A DNA stretch of 10,624 nt from an uncultured Eubacteriales bacterium (lineage in GTDB: Bacteria > Bacillota > Clostridia > Christensenellales > CAG-138). Location: NCBI GenBank assembly GCA_900540495.1, contig UQGA01000036.1, forward strand, positions 1 through 10,624. The letters are read 5' to 3'. The position numbers and the translations under genes are program-made. A model generated the notes under the pieces. It worked only from the letters and a program-made list of their open reading frames with translations. It did no database searches and was not told the DNA's origin. Of this stretch, positions 1 through 6,068 are shown in pieces (within the stretch, counting starts at the first letter, position 1; each line of letters opens with the position of its first letter).

Positions 1-15
1 GTTTCTTTTCTTTGG

Positions 16-50
16 TTCTTTCTTTTCTTTTCCCGAAAGAAAAGAAAGAA
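16..50. repeat. 15-bp pyrimidine/purine inverted repeat (hairpin)
   Basis: Bases 16-30 (all T and C) are the exact reverse complement of 36-50 (all A and G), with a 5-base loop TCCCG. It lies downstream of the short-chain dehydrogenase gene, which reads leftward. It may help end that transcript or stabilise its 3' end, but no uninterrupted T-run follows it. The bases just before it (TTTCTTTTCTTTGG) resemble the flank of the palindrome at 10526-10553 read on the opposite strand. Confidence 0.8.
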
Positions 51-63
51 CGTCCGCCCTCCG

Positions 64-98
64 TCCCTTTCTTTCTGGAAAGGAAAGGGAGCGGGCGT
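64..98. repeat. Second Y/R hairpin plus shared 13-bp tail
   Basis: TCCCTTTC (64-71) pairs with GAAAGGGA (83-90), and the stem extends inward through TTTC (72-75) and GAAA (78-81) if G82 is bulged out. The bases AGGGAGCGGGCGT at 86-98 recur exactly at 10578-10590, where they form part of an intrinsic terminator. This element lies between the dehydrogenase stop codon and the hairpin at 16-50, so the two could act together at the 3' end of that transcript. Confidence 0.65.
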
Positions 99-117
99 GT
101 TAGGCGGCCGCCGTTCG

Positions 118-891
118 TCACTGCAATCCCTGCATCTTCATCCAGGCGGTCATCACCAGGCCGTGCGGCAGCAGCTTTGCCAGCAGCGCCTGCGCGCGCG
201 CCACAAAGCCGAACTTGCTCACGTCGCGGCCGCGCTTTGCATCGCGCCAGGCGCGGCGGACGATCTGATCCGGCTCATACATGGCCAGATACCGCCGGAC
301 CACCCGCGGCTCGTCCTCGTCGATCGCGCGGGCAAAGAACTCCGTTCGCGTCCAGAACGGGCACACGGCGAGCACGCGCACGCCGCGGCTGCGCAGCTCC
401 CGGCCCAGCGCGCGGCTGAAGCTGAGGACGAACGCCTTCGTCGCGGCGTAGACGTTGATATACGGCACCGGCTGCAGCGCGGCAACGGAAGCGATGTTGA
501 TGATCTGCGCGCCCGGCGCCATGTACGGGGCGGTAATCTGGCACATGGCCATGAGCGCCTGGCAGTTGAGATCCACCATGTTCAGATTGTCGGCAAGCGG
601 CGTGTCGAGCGTGGCGCCGAAGCGCCCGTAGCCGCTGCAGTTGATCAGCAGCGCGACATCCGGCTGCTCCTCGGCGAGCATGGCGGCATACCGGTCGAGG
701 TTTTCGCGGCAGGTCAGGTCGAACGGCAGCGCGCGCACCGGGTACGGCAGCTCCAGCGATTCGAGCCGCTCCAGTCGCCGCGCCACGACGTAGACCTCGT
801 CGAACGGGCGCCCAAAAGCCGCCAGCGTTTCGGCAAACCGCCTGCCGATGCCGCTGGATGCGCCCGTGATCACCGCGACCGTCTTTTTCAC
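118..891 (-). CDS. Short-chain dehydrogenase/reductase (SDR), classical type
   Basis: A 257-residue single-domain Rossmann oxidoreductase, a normal length for classical SDRs. The cofactor-binding glycine motif TGASSGIG is at residues 9-16. The catalytic set is visible as N109, S135, Y148 and K152 (YAATK). The usual NNAG structural motif is replaced by NCSG at 84-87. R38/R39 after the second beta strand (VVARR) would suit the 2'-phosphate of NADP(H), so NADPH use is likely but not proven. The substrate cannot be told. The start is GTG at 889-891, which opens directly into the glycine-motif strand and is preceded by a strong GGGAGGAGG ribosome site. It lies 102 bases downstream of the LCP gene with no terminator or clear promoter between them, so the two are probably cotranscribed. 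Whether it has a cell-envelope role is only a guess from that neighbour. Confidence 0.92.
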   Translation of the reverse strand: MKKTVAVITGASSGIGRRFAETLAAFGRPFDEVYVVARRLERLESLELPYPVRALPFDLTCRENLDRYAAMLAEEQPDVALLINCSGYGRFGATLDTPLADNLNMVDLNCQALMAMCQITAPYMAPGAQIINIASVAALQPVPYINVYAATKAFVLSFSRALGRELRSRGVRVLAVCPFWTRTEFFARAIDEDEPRVVRRYLAMYEPDQIVRRAWRDAKRGRDVSKFGFVARAQALLAKLLPHGLVMTAWMKMQGLQ

Positions 892-993
892 CGCAATCCT
901 CCTCCCGCAACGTCCCGCCGCCGTTGCGCCTGCCGTCTGCTGCTTAGCTTCTCCAGCGCGGCGCGATTGATGCGGCGGGCGCGCCGGCTTGCG

Positions 994-2025
994 TCATTTG
1001 CCGTAGATCGTTTCCGCCAGCAGGCGCGCGTTCTCCTCCAGATCGATGGACAGCACCGAGGCGCCATTCTTGTCGGCATACGACCAGGTGTCGTCGTACG
1101 GCATCCGGTGGCTCTCGATCGTCGTCTCTCCCGAGAGCACGCTCGTGCCGAGCTGGACCATCATGTCAAGCGTCAGGTTGGTGGTCACGTTCTCCACCGC
1201 ATAGGTGGCCAGGCCCATCACCTTGCCGACGTTGCCATCCTGCCGCATGTCGTTAAAGATCAGCTCGAGCAGGTGGCGCTGTCGTTCGGTGCGGGAAAAA
1301 TCCCCGTCGGAATCGGCGCGGCAGCGCGCATACCAGAGCGCCTTCTCGCCGTCGAGCAGCACGGGCCCGTCCTTGACCTCGAGCACCCGTTTGCCCATCT
1401 TGGTGTTGATGTACGAAGCCTCATGCTTGGTCAGGTCCACCGTGACGCCGCCGATGCTGTCGATCAGCTCCTCAAACGCGGTGAAACTGATGGCCGCATA
1501 GTACTGCACGTCCAGGCCGAAGTTGATGTTCAGCGTATTGATCAGCCCGCCCGGGCCGCCGCTGTTATACGCGGTGTTGAGCCGGCCCCAATACTTCCCG
1601 TTCACCTTGACCCAGCTGTCGCGCATGAGCGAAATGAGCTTGACCACATGGGTTTCCCGGTTGTAGGACACGAGCATCATGGAATCGGACCGGCCGGTGG
1701 CCTCGATGTTGCCAGAGCGGGAATCCGTGCCGATGAGCAGGATGTTCACCACGTTCGGGTCCTTCGGATCGACCTGATAGATCGGCTGTTCCTCGTAGGC
1801 AACGTCCTCGTCGTCTTCCTCGTCCTCGCCGTCGTCAGGCCGCGGGGAGTCGAGGATGGTCAGCGTTTCGTCCCGGTTGCCCTCGATGACGGACATCCCG
1901 TCCGGCTGCTCCACCGTGTCGACGGCGCCCCGCCGCATGCGCGCGACCATATACCAGATCAGGCCCGCAGCCAGCAGCGCCAGCACGAGCAGTACAATCA
2001 GTAAGATCTTCAACGTTTTTTTCAT
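994..2025 (-). CDS. LCP (LytR-CpsA-Psr) family cell-wall polymer ligase
   Basis: A 343-residue membrane-anchored protein. LCP enzymes transfer wall polymers (teichoic acids, capsule or other glycopolymers) from a polyprenyl-phosphate carrier to peptidoglycan on the outer face of the membrane. Residues 1-3 are MKK, a hydrophobic helix spans about 5-28, and RMRR follows, giving a type II membrane topology. An acidic, probably flexible linker (about 62-80, mostly D and E) precedes the LCP domain at about 91-340. Family motifs visible are GTDSR (99-103), GRSDSMML (111-118), SLMRDSWV (132-139) and the ARCRADSDGDFSRTERQ block (233-249), with the Arg and Asp residues that bind pyrophosphate and metal. 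There is no C-terminal LytR domain. The ribosome site GGGGGAGGAAGG precedes the ATG. The acceptor polymer cannot be told. It is probably the first gene of an operon with the dehydrogenase at 118-891. Confidence 0.93.
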   Translation of the reverse strand: MKKTLKILLIVLLVLALLAAGLIWYMVARMRRGAVDTVEQPDGMSVIEGNRDETLTILDSPRPDDGEDEEDDEDVAYEEQPIYQVDPKDPNVVNILLIGTDSRSGNIEATGRSDSMMLVSYNRETHVVKLISLMRDSWVKVNGKYWGRLNTAYNSGGPGGLINTLNINFGLDVQYYAAISFTAFEELIDSIGGVTVDLTKHEASYINTKMGKRVLEVKDGPVLLDGEKALWYARCRADSDGDFSRTERQRHLLELIFNDMRQDGNVGKVMGLATYAVENVTTNLTLDMMVQLGTSVLSGETTIESHRMPYDDTWSYADKNGASVLSIDLEENARLLAETIYGK

Positions 2026-2078
2026 GTTCCGGCCTTCCTCCCCCGTAACTCCCTCTCCTGCGCAGGGATATCCGCTTC

Positions 2079-2087
2079 ATTATAACA
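2079..2087 (-). promoter_or_regulatory. Extended -10 sigma-A promoter for the LCP gene
   Basis: On the minus strand this reads TGTTATAAT, an exact extended -10 (TG-N-TATAAT), 54 bases upstream of the LCP start codon. The -35 region (TTCTTT at 16 bases spacing) is poor, which is usual for extended -10 promoters. It lies in the gap between the LCP gene and the SOS-controlled gene, so the LCP gene has its own start of transcription. Confidence 0.7.
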
Positions 2088-2157
2088 TCCCTTTGCGGGA
2101 AAAGAAGTGAACGCTTTGTGAAATCACGCCGTGCAGCATGTCGCCGCGGCATGCCGG

Positions 2158-2194
2158 GCGCGCGGCGGAAGGCGGCCGCCGCCGCCCCGCGCGC
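2158..2194. other. Strong GC hairpin after the orphan HTH gene
   Basis: GCGCGCGG (2158-2165) pairs perfectly with CCGCGCGC (2187-2194), and the loop contains the palindrome GGCGGCCGCC (2171-2180). It begins 18 bases past the stop codon of the minus-strand gene at 2213-2674. No T-run follows on either strand, so it is not a standard intrinsic terminator, but it could pause polymerase or protect the 3' end. Confidence 0.4.
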
Positions 2195-2212
2195 AAGCGG
2201 TTTGCCCGCGAT

Positions 2213-2674
2213 TCATAACGGCCTTGTGATCCCGTACGGCCGCACCGCGCCCGCCTCGATCGCGCCGTAGAGCGTCAGCTCCACCGCATCCTCCCGCCAT
2301 TTATACAGCGTGGACGGCGCCACGTGCAGCTCCATCGACAGCTTGATGATCCGCGTGCGCGCATCCTGCCCGCGCGGGGCGGACACATCCAGCCCAAAGC
2401 AGCGCGCCATAAACCGCTCCTTGAGCGGGTACTCGTCCCGCAGCGCGGCGCGCGCACCGTCGATGGCGGCGACCCATGCCGCAAGGCGCGTCTCCTCCTC
2501 CGGCGTGCAGGGCGCCTCCCGCCGGCGCAAGCGGGCGGTCGCGCGCAGGTCCTCCTCCTCCGGCAGCCCCGCCCGCTGCGCGGCAAGCGCCTGCAGGCGG
2601 CCCTTCATGCGCCGGTATTCCGTCAGGGCCCGGACGGCCTCGCGCCGCATATCCCGTATGGTCATTCCTTCCAT
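2213..2674 (-). CDS. Orphan HTH-like protein under LexA/SOS control
   Basis: A 153-residue soluble, Arg/Glu-rich protein that I cannot assign to a named gene. Residues 5-35 look like an amphipathic helix, 36-62 is a charged stretch, and 63-95 a second helical region. Residues about 106-130 (ending in VAPSTLYKWREDA) have the look of a helix-turn-helix whose recognition helix is STLYKWRED. The general pattern recalls small phage late-gene regulators of the ArpU/RinA kind, but this is a weak resemblance. The reading frame stays open upstream to 2773, but that start would lie inside the gdhA terminator. ATG at 2674 follows a G-rich ribosome site (GGGGGGAAGAAGA) and is the better choice. A perfect LexA box lies 25 bases upstream. 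The gene stands alone, between the gdhA terminator and the LCP promoter, and no phage genes are nearby. It could be a domesticated phage regulator or a DNA-damage-response regulator. Confidence 0.75.
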   Translation of the reverse strand: MEGMTIRDMRREAVRALTEYRRMKGRLQALAAQRAGLPEEEDLRATARLRRREAPCTPEEETRLAAWVAAIDGARAALRDEYPLKERFMARCFGLDVSAPRGQDARTRIIKLSMELHVAPSTLYKWREDAVELTLYGAIEAGAVRPYGITRPL

Positions 2675-2698
2675 TCTTCTTCCCCCCTTCCCCTTATG

Positions 2699-2712
2699 CG
2701 AACATATGTTCG
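2699..2712. promoter_or_regulatory. LexA (DinR) SOS box
   Basis: CGAACATATGTTCG is a perfect 14-bp palindrome and an exact match to the Gram-positive LexA/DinR operator consensus CGAACRNRYGTTCG. It sits 25 bases upstream of the ATG at 2674. The only plausible minus-strand -10 element (TATTAT, 2714-2719) touches it, so bound LexA would block the start of transcription. No plus-strand gene lies downstream, so the controlled gene is the one at 2213-2674. Confidence 0.9.
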
Positions 2713-2713
2713 T

Positions 2714-2719
2714 ATAATA
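2714..2719 (-). promoter_or_regulatory. Candidate -10 element of the SOS-controlled gene
   Basis: The minus strand reads TATTAT here, which would place the transcription start at about 2707, inside the LexA box. The -35 position (GGAAAG at 17 bases) matches the consensus poorly, so the call depends mostly on the -10 and its placement beside the operator. Confidence 0.45.
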
Positions 2720-2753
2720 TTCGCCATTCTCCCGCGCTTTCCTGCCGGCATAC

Positions 2754-2782
2754 AAAAAAAATGCCGCCGGCAAGCGGCGGCA
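2754..2782 (-). terminator. Intrinsic terminator of gdhA
   Basis: On the minus strand TGCCGCCG (2782-2775) and CGGCGGCA (2769-2762) form a perfect 8-bp GC-rich stem with a 5-base loop, followed at once by eight T residues (2761-2754). It lies 35 bases past the gdhA stop codon and separates gdhA from the SOS-controlled gene. Confidence 0.95.
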
Positions 2783-2817
2783 GGGAAAGGTTTTGCGGCA
2801 ATCGGCCGCGGCCGTCC

Positions 2818-4167
2818 TCAGACAAGCCCCTCGGCGAGCATGGCCTCGGCGACCTTCTTGAAGCCCGCGATGTTCGCACCCGCAACGAGGTTATAGCCGA
2901 GCCCGTTCTCCTCGGCGGCGGCAGCGCTGATATCGTGGATGTTGACCATGATGCTGCGCAGACGGGCCTCGACCTCCGCGGCCGTCCAGCCGTAACGCAT
3001 GGAGTTCTGGCACATCTCGAGCGCGCTGGTGGCCACGCCGCCGGCATTGACCGCCTTGCTCGGCGCGACGATCATCCCCTCCTGCGCGGTGAGAAGCGCG
3101 AGCGCATCCGCCGTGGTGGGCATGTTGGAGACCTCAATGTAATACTTCACGCCGTTGGCGACGATCCGTCTGGCGTCGGCCAGATCGACCTCGTTCTGCG
3201 TGGCGCACGGCATGAGAACGTCCGCCTTGACGCCCCACGGCTTCTCGCCGGGGAAAAACGGCACGCCGAAGCGATCAGCATAGTCCTGCACGCGGTCGCG
3301 GCGGCTGTCGCGCATTTCGAGCAGATAGGCGATCTTTTCGGGCGTGTTCACACCGGACTCATCGAGGATGAAACCGTCCGGGCCGGACAGCGTGATGACC
3401 TTGCCGCCGAGATCCGTGATCTTCCGGACCGCGCCCCACGCCACATTGCCAAAGCCGGACAGGGCGAACGTCTTGCCCTCGAGCGTGTCGTGCTCGTGCC
3501 GGAGCACCTCGCCGGTGTAGTACACCGCGCCATAGCCGGTCGCCTCCGGCCGGATAAGGCTGCCGCCATAGGACAGGCCCTTGCCGGTGAGCACGCCGTT
3601 TTCATAGGCGTTGCGAATGCGCTTATACTGGCCGAACAGGTAGCCGATTTCCCGGCCGCCGACGCCGAGATCCCCCGCCGGAATGTCTACATCCGGCCCA
3701 ATATGCCTGTACAACTCGGTCATGAACGCCTGGCAGAAGCGCATGACCTCGCTTTCGGATTTGCCGCGCGGGTCAAAATCCGCCCCGCCCTTCGCGCCGC
3801 CAATGGGCAGCGTGGTCAGGCTGTTCTTGAACACCTGTTCAAACGCGAGGAACTTCATGATCGAAAGGTTGACCGACGGGTGGAAGCGCAGCCCGCCCTT
3901 GTACGGCCCGATGGCGCTGTTGCACTGGATGCGGTAGCCGCGATTGACCTGCACGCGACCGCGGTCGTCCTCCCAGACGACGCGGAACTCGATCACGCGC
4001 TCCGGTTCCACCATGCGCTCGAGCAGCGCTGCCTCCTCGTATTCCGGGTGCCGGTTCACGACCGGCGCCAGCGAAGAAAGCACCTCCTCCACGGTCTGCA
4101 AAAACTCCGGCTCGTCCGCGTTGCGTTTCCGGGTCTGTTCGAGAACCCTCTCGATATAGGCGTTCAT
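2818..4167 (-). CDS. gdhA: Glutamate dehydrogenase, hexameric (C. symbiosum type)
   Basis: A 449-residue cytoplasmic enzyme, the usual length for small hexameric GDHs. It interconverts glutamate and 2-oxoglutarate plus ammonium, linking amino-acid fermentation and nitrogen assimilation. Substrate-binding lysines are K90 (GPYKGG), K114 and K126 (PIGGAKGG), and the catalytic aspartate is D166 (DIPAGD). Each is one position after the C. symbiosum residues K89, K113, K125 and D165. The nucleotide-binding glycine motif is GFGNVAWG (238-245). The segment SGPDG (261-265), after the second strand of the cofactor fold, matches the NAD-dependent C. symbiosum enzyme as I recall it rather than the E. coli NADP enzyme, so NAD use is favoured. 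ATG at 4165-4167 follows a GGGAGG ribosome site. It is a single-gene unit with its own promoter and terminator, divergent from the sipL-like gene. Confidence 0.97.
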   Translation of the reverse strand: MNAYIERVLEQTRKRNADEPEFLQTVEEVLSSLAPVVNRHPEYEEAALLERMVEPERVIEFRVVWEDDRGRVQVNRGYRIQCNSAIGPYKGGLRFHPSVNLSIMKFLAFEQVFKNSLTTLPIGGAKGGADFDPRGKSESEVMRFCQAFMTELYRHIGPDVDIPAGDLGVGGREIGYLFGQYKRIRNAYENGVLTGKGLSYGGSLIRPEATGYGAVYYTGEVLRHEHDTLEGKTFALSGFGNVAWGAVRKITDLGGKVITLSGPDGFILDESGVNTPEKIAYLLEMRDSRRDRVQDYADRFGVPFFPGEKPWGVKADVLMPCATQNEVDLADARRIVANGVKYYIEVSNMPTTADALALLTAQEGMIVAPSKAVNAGGVATSALEMCQNSMRYGWTAAEVEARLRSIMVNIHDISAAAAEENGLGYNLVAGANIAGFKKVAEAMLAEGLV

Positions 4168-4251
4168 ACTGTTCCTCCCTGTTGCAATGTTAAAATGGAC
4201 TGGTGTTGTGGATGGGCTTGTCCTGCCTGTCGGTCATAACCGAACGATTTC

Positions 4252-4281
4252 ATCATAGCCTTGCCACGGGCAGGAAGTCAA
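4252..4281 (-). promoter_or_regulatory. Sigma-A promoter of gdhA
   Basis: On the minus strand TTGACT (4281-4276) and TATGAT (4257-4252) are spaced 18 bases apart. The transcription start would be near 4245, giving a leader of about 78 bases. A small inverted repeat CGGTCATAACCG (4231-4242) begins just after the start. The AT-rich tract at 4301-4316 lies just upstream of the usual UP-element position and could strengthen the promoter. Confidence 0.82.
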
Positions 4282-4462
4282 TATGCGCAGGCCCTCTTGC
4301 AAAAATATATTTTTTTGCGCTGATGAAATTGTTTTTGCAGGAATTCCTGCACGGCGTCGCCCGTGCGCGGCGCAGCGGGCCGGCGACACGCCAGACGCCG
4401 GCCCGGGACCCGCCGCCGTGCGCGCCCATCCCCGCGCGGCGCAGCCGTATCGCGCAAACGGG
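4282..4462. other. Divergent gdhA-sipL intergenic region, AT island then GC-rich
   Basis: The gap between the two divergent start codons is 360 bases. Next to the gdhA promoter there is an AT-rich island (about 4298-4336) that includes the near-palindrome GCAAAAATATATTTTTTTGC, followed by the palindrome at 4336-4351. From 4352 to about 4462 the sequence is very GC-rich, and I see no open frame, RNA gene or second promoter in it. Confidence 0.5.
4336..4351. promoter_or_regulatory. 16-bp perfect palindrome, candidate operator
   Basis: TGCAGGAATTCCTGCA is a perfect 16-base palindrome between the divergent gdhA and sipL-like genes, about 55 bases upstream of the gdhA -35 box. It has no T-run and a short symmetric centre, so it is more likely a binding site for a dimeric regulator than a terminator. 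The regulator is unknown. Confidence 0.4.
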
Positions 4463-4492
4463 GCATACCGCGGCGCGCGCCGGCATACGAAT
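4463..4492 (+). promoter_or_regulatory. Candidate sigma-E promoter of the sipL-like gene
   Basis: GCATACC (4463-4469), a 14-base spacer and CATACGAAT (4484-4492) resemble the sporulation sigma-E form (ATA, then 16-18 bases, then CATACAnT). The ATA to CATAC spacing here is exactly 16. The -10 deviates in its last bases. The implied transcription start near 4499 gives a leader of about 29 bases that carries the ribosome site GGGAGGAA. Mother-cell expression fits a SipL-type protein. No sigma-A promoter was seen for this gene. Confidence 0.55.
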
Positions 4493-4527
4493 AGACGAAG
4501 CCAACAGAGAGCGGGAGGAACAGCAGC

Positions 4528-6018
4528 ATGGACGTGCAAACAAGCGTGATAGGGATCGATACACTGGTGGGGACGGCCGTATCCCAAACCCTGATCGACA
4601 GCGATATCCCGCTGCCGGACGGCCGCGCCGCCGCCGCCGTGCTGTGCGTGGGCACGCAGTTGGGCGCGTGCAGCGCCGAGGCGCAGCAGGACGCGGTGCG
4701 CGCAAGCGGCAGCCTCACGCTGCTGTTGCTGTGCCAGAGCCCCTCGGGCGAGGCGTTCGGGTTTTCCGCGGCCTCCACCTTCGTACACGGCATGGAACTG
4801 CCCGGGGCGGCCGAAGGGATGGCTGCCGCCGCTTCCGCGCAGGTGCTCGAATGCACCTGTACCGCGGAGGCGGGGCGGTTGCATCTGAGCGCCATTTTGG
4901 AATTGTCGGCACAGGTATCCGCCCCGGCCGGGGAGCCGCTTGTGACCGGGATCACCGGGGTGACGGACCTGGAGGTTTGCGAGCAGGCCGTCGCAACGTG
5001 CCGGGTCGTGCCGCTCGCGTCGCACGGCGTGCGCGTGCGCGACGAGGTCGCGGCGCCTGCGGCGGCGCGCGTGCTGCTGTGCCACGGCACGGCGCAGGTG
5101 CGCGAAGTGGTGTTCAACGGCGGCGCCGTGACCGTGGACGGCACGCTGTACGTGACGGTGCTCACCGCTTCGGAAGAAGGCGAGCTCACGCAGCAGGTCC
5201 AGATCATCCCGTTTACGGACGTGTTGGAAGCCCCCTATGCCGCCACTGCCTGGGCGACGGCCACGGTGGAGCAGCTCTCCGCCGTCGCGGCGGACATGAG
5301 CTTCGGCGTGGTGGATGTGGAGGCGGCGGTGCAGTTGCAGGTGTACGGCCTTGAACGCGGCGAGAGCCGCGTGGTGCTCGACGCCTATGACGGCGGCGGC
5401 ACGCTCGCCTGTACGCAGCGCACCATGGAACAACTTCTCTGCAGCGGCGTGGAGCAGAAGCGCTTCGCCTTCCGCGAGGGCGTCCAGATCCCGGAGGAGC
5501 TGCCGGACGCCTGCCGCGTCATCTATGCTGCGGCGGCCCCGGCCGTCACGGGGACGTTCGAGCGCGAAGGCCGGCTCGGCGTGGACGCCATGGTGTTCGT
5601 CAACGTGCTGTACCAGTGCGACGGCGGGCAGCTCCACGGCTTTCCGTACGACCTGCCCCTGCAACTGGAGCTGGACGCGCCCTATACGCCGGACGCCCGC
5701 GTCTCGCTGCAATCGCTCAGCGCGCAGCTCACCGGCAGCGGCCGCACGCCGGAACTGCTGCTGACGCTGGAAGCGCAGGCGCTGCTGTTCGACCGGCGAC
5801 CGCTGACCGTCGCCGCCGGCGTGGAACCCGTCGCGGCTGCGGCGGCGCCTGGCGGCATCATCGTATACTGCGCCGGCGCCGGCGAAACGCTCTGGGAGGT
5901 GGGCAAGCGGTTCTGCACGCCGCTGCCACGCCTGCGCGACTGGAACCCGTCGCTGGAGGCGGACGCCACGGCCGACACCGTGCTCGAAGAGGGCACCCGG
6001 CTCGTACTGCTGCGCTGA
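4528..6018 (+). CDS. sipL: SipL-like spore-coat morphogenesis protein (DUF3794 repeats + LysM)
   Basis: A 496-residue protein made of DUF3794-type beta-rich repeats followed by a C-terminal LysM domain, the architecture of Clostridioides difficile SipL. SipL binds the coat ATPase SpoIVA through its LysM domain and is needed for coat assembly around the forespore in the mother cell. The first repeat is about 8-140, with the typical SDIPLPDGR entry (24-32). A second is about 165-310 and a third about 310-430. The LysM is about 444-496 (GETLWEVGKRF, then the RDWNP turn, then EEGTRLVLL). There is no signal peptide or membrane segment. ATG at 4528 follows GGGAGGAA. A candidate sigma-E promoter precedes it. 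There is no clear terminator before the ileS promoter 16 bases after the stop, so some transcripts may run into the ileS leader. It could be another DUF3794-LysM coat protein rather than the true orthologue. Confidence 0.85.
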   Translation: MDVQTSVIGIDTLVGTAVSQTLIDSDIPLPDGRAAAAVLCVGTQLGACSAEAQQDAVRASGSLTLLLLCQSPSGEAFGFSAASTFVHGMELPGAAEGMAAAASAQVLECTCTAEAGRLHLSAILELSAQVSAPAGEPLVTGITGVTDLEVCEQAVATCRVVPLASHGVRVRDEVAAPAAARVLLCHGTAQVREVVFNGGAVTVDGTLYVTVLTASEEGELTQQVQIIPFTDVLEAPYAATAWATATVEQLSAVAADMSFGVVDVEAAVQLQVYGLERGESRVVLDAYDGGGTLACTQRTMEQLLCSGVEQKRFAFREGVQIPEELPDACRVIYAAAAPAVTGTFEREGRLGVDAMVFVNVLYQCDGGQLHGFPYDLPLQLELDAPYTPDARVSLQSLSAQLTGSGRTPELLLTLEAQALLFDRRPLTVAAGVEPVAAAAAPGGIIVYCAGAGETLWEVGKRFCTPLPRLRDWNPSLEADATADTVLEEGTRLVLLR

Positions 6019-6033
6019 CGGGCGCTTTGCCCC

Positions 6034-6062
6034 TTTACAAACCCCGACAAAGCCGGTATAAT
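6034..6062 (+). promoter_or_regulatory. Sigma-A promoter of ileS
   Basis: TTTACA (6034-6039) and an exact TATAAT (6057-6062) are separated by 17 bases, giving a transcription start near 6069. The promoter begins 16 bases after the sipL-like stop codon and drives the T-box leader and ileS. Confidence 0.92.
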
Positions 6063-6068
6063 GCAAGA

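Noticed and set aside
97..2004. A plus-strand open frame of 635 codons opposite the SDR and LCP genes
   Set aside because: It runs through two recognised genes and their intergenic gap, and its translation is His/Arg/Ala-rich with no domain. It is a GC-driven shadow.
2713..2718. TATAAT on the plus strand as a promoter
   Set aside because: There is no -35 element at a suitable distance and no plus-strand gene downstream. It is the reverse of the minus-strand -10 region.
2675..2773. An upstream extension of the LexA-controlled protein (33 extra residues)
   Set aside because: The extension would begin inside the gdhA terminator and be coded through the LexA box and promoter. The ATG at 2674 has a proper ribosome site.
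2476..4239. A plus-strand open frame of 587 codons opposite gdhA and the LexA-controlled gene
   Set aside because: It spans the gdhA terminator, the LexA box and the promoter region, and has no recognisable motifs. It is an antisense artefact.
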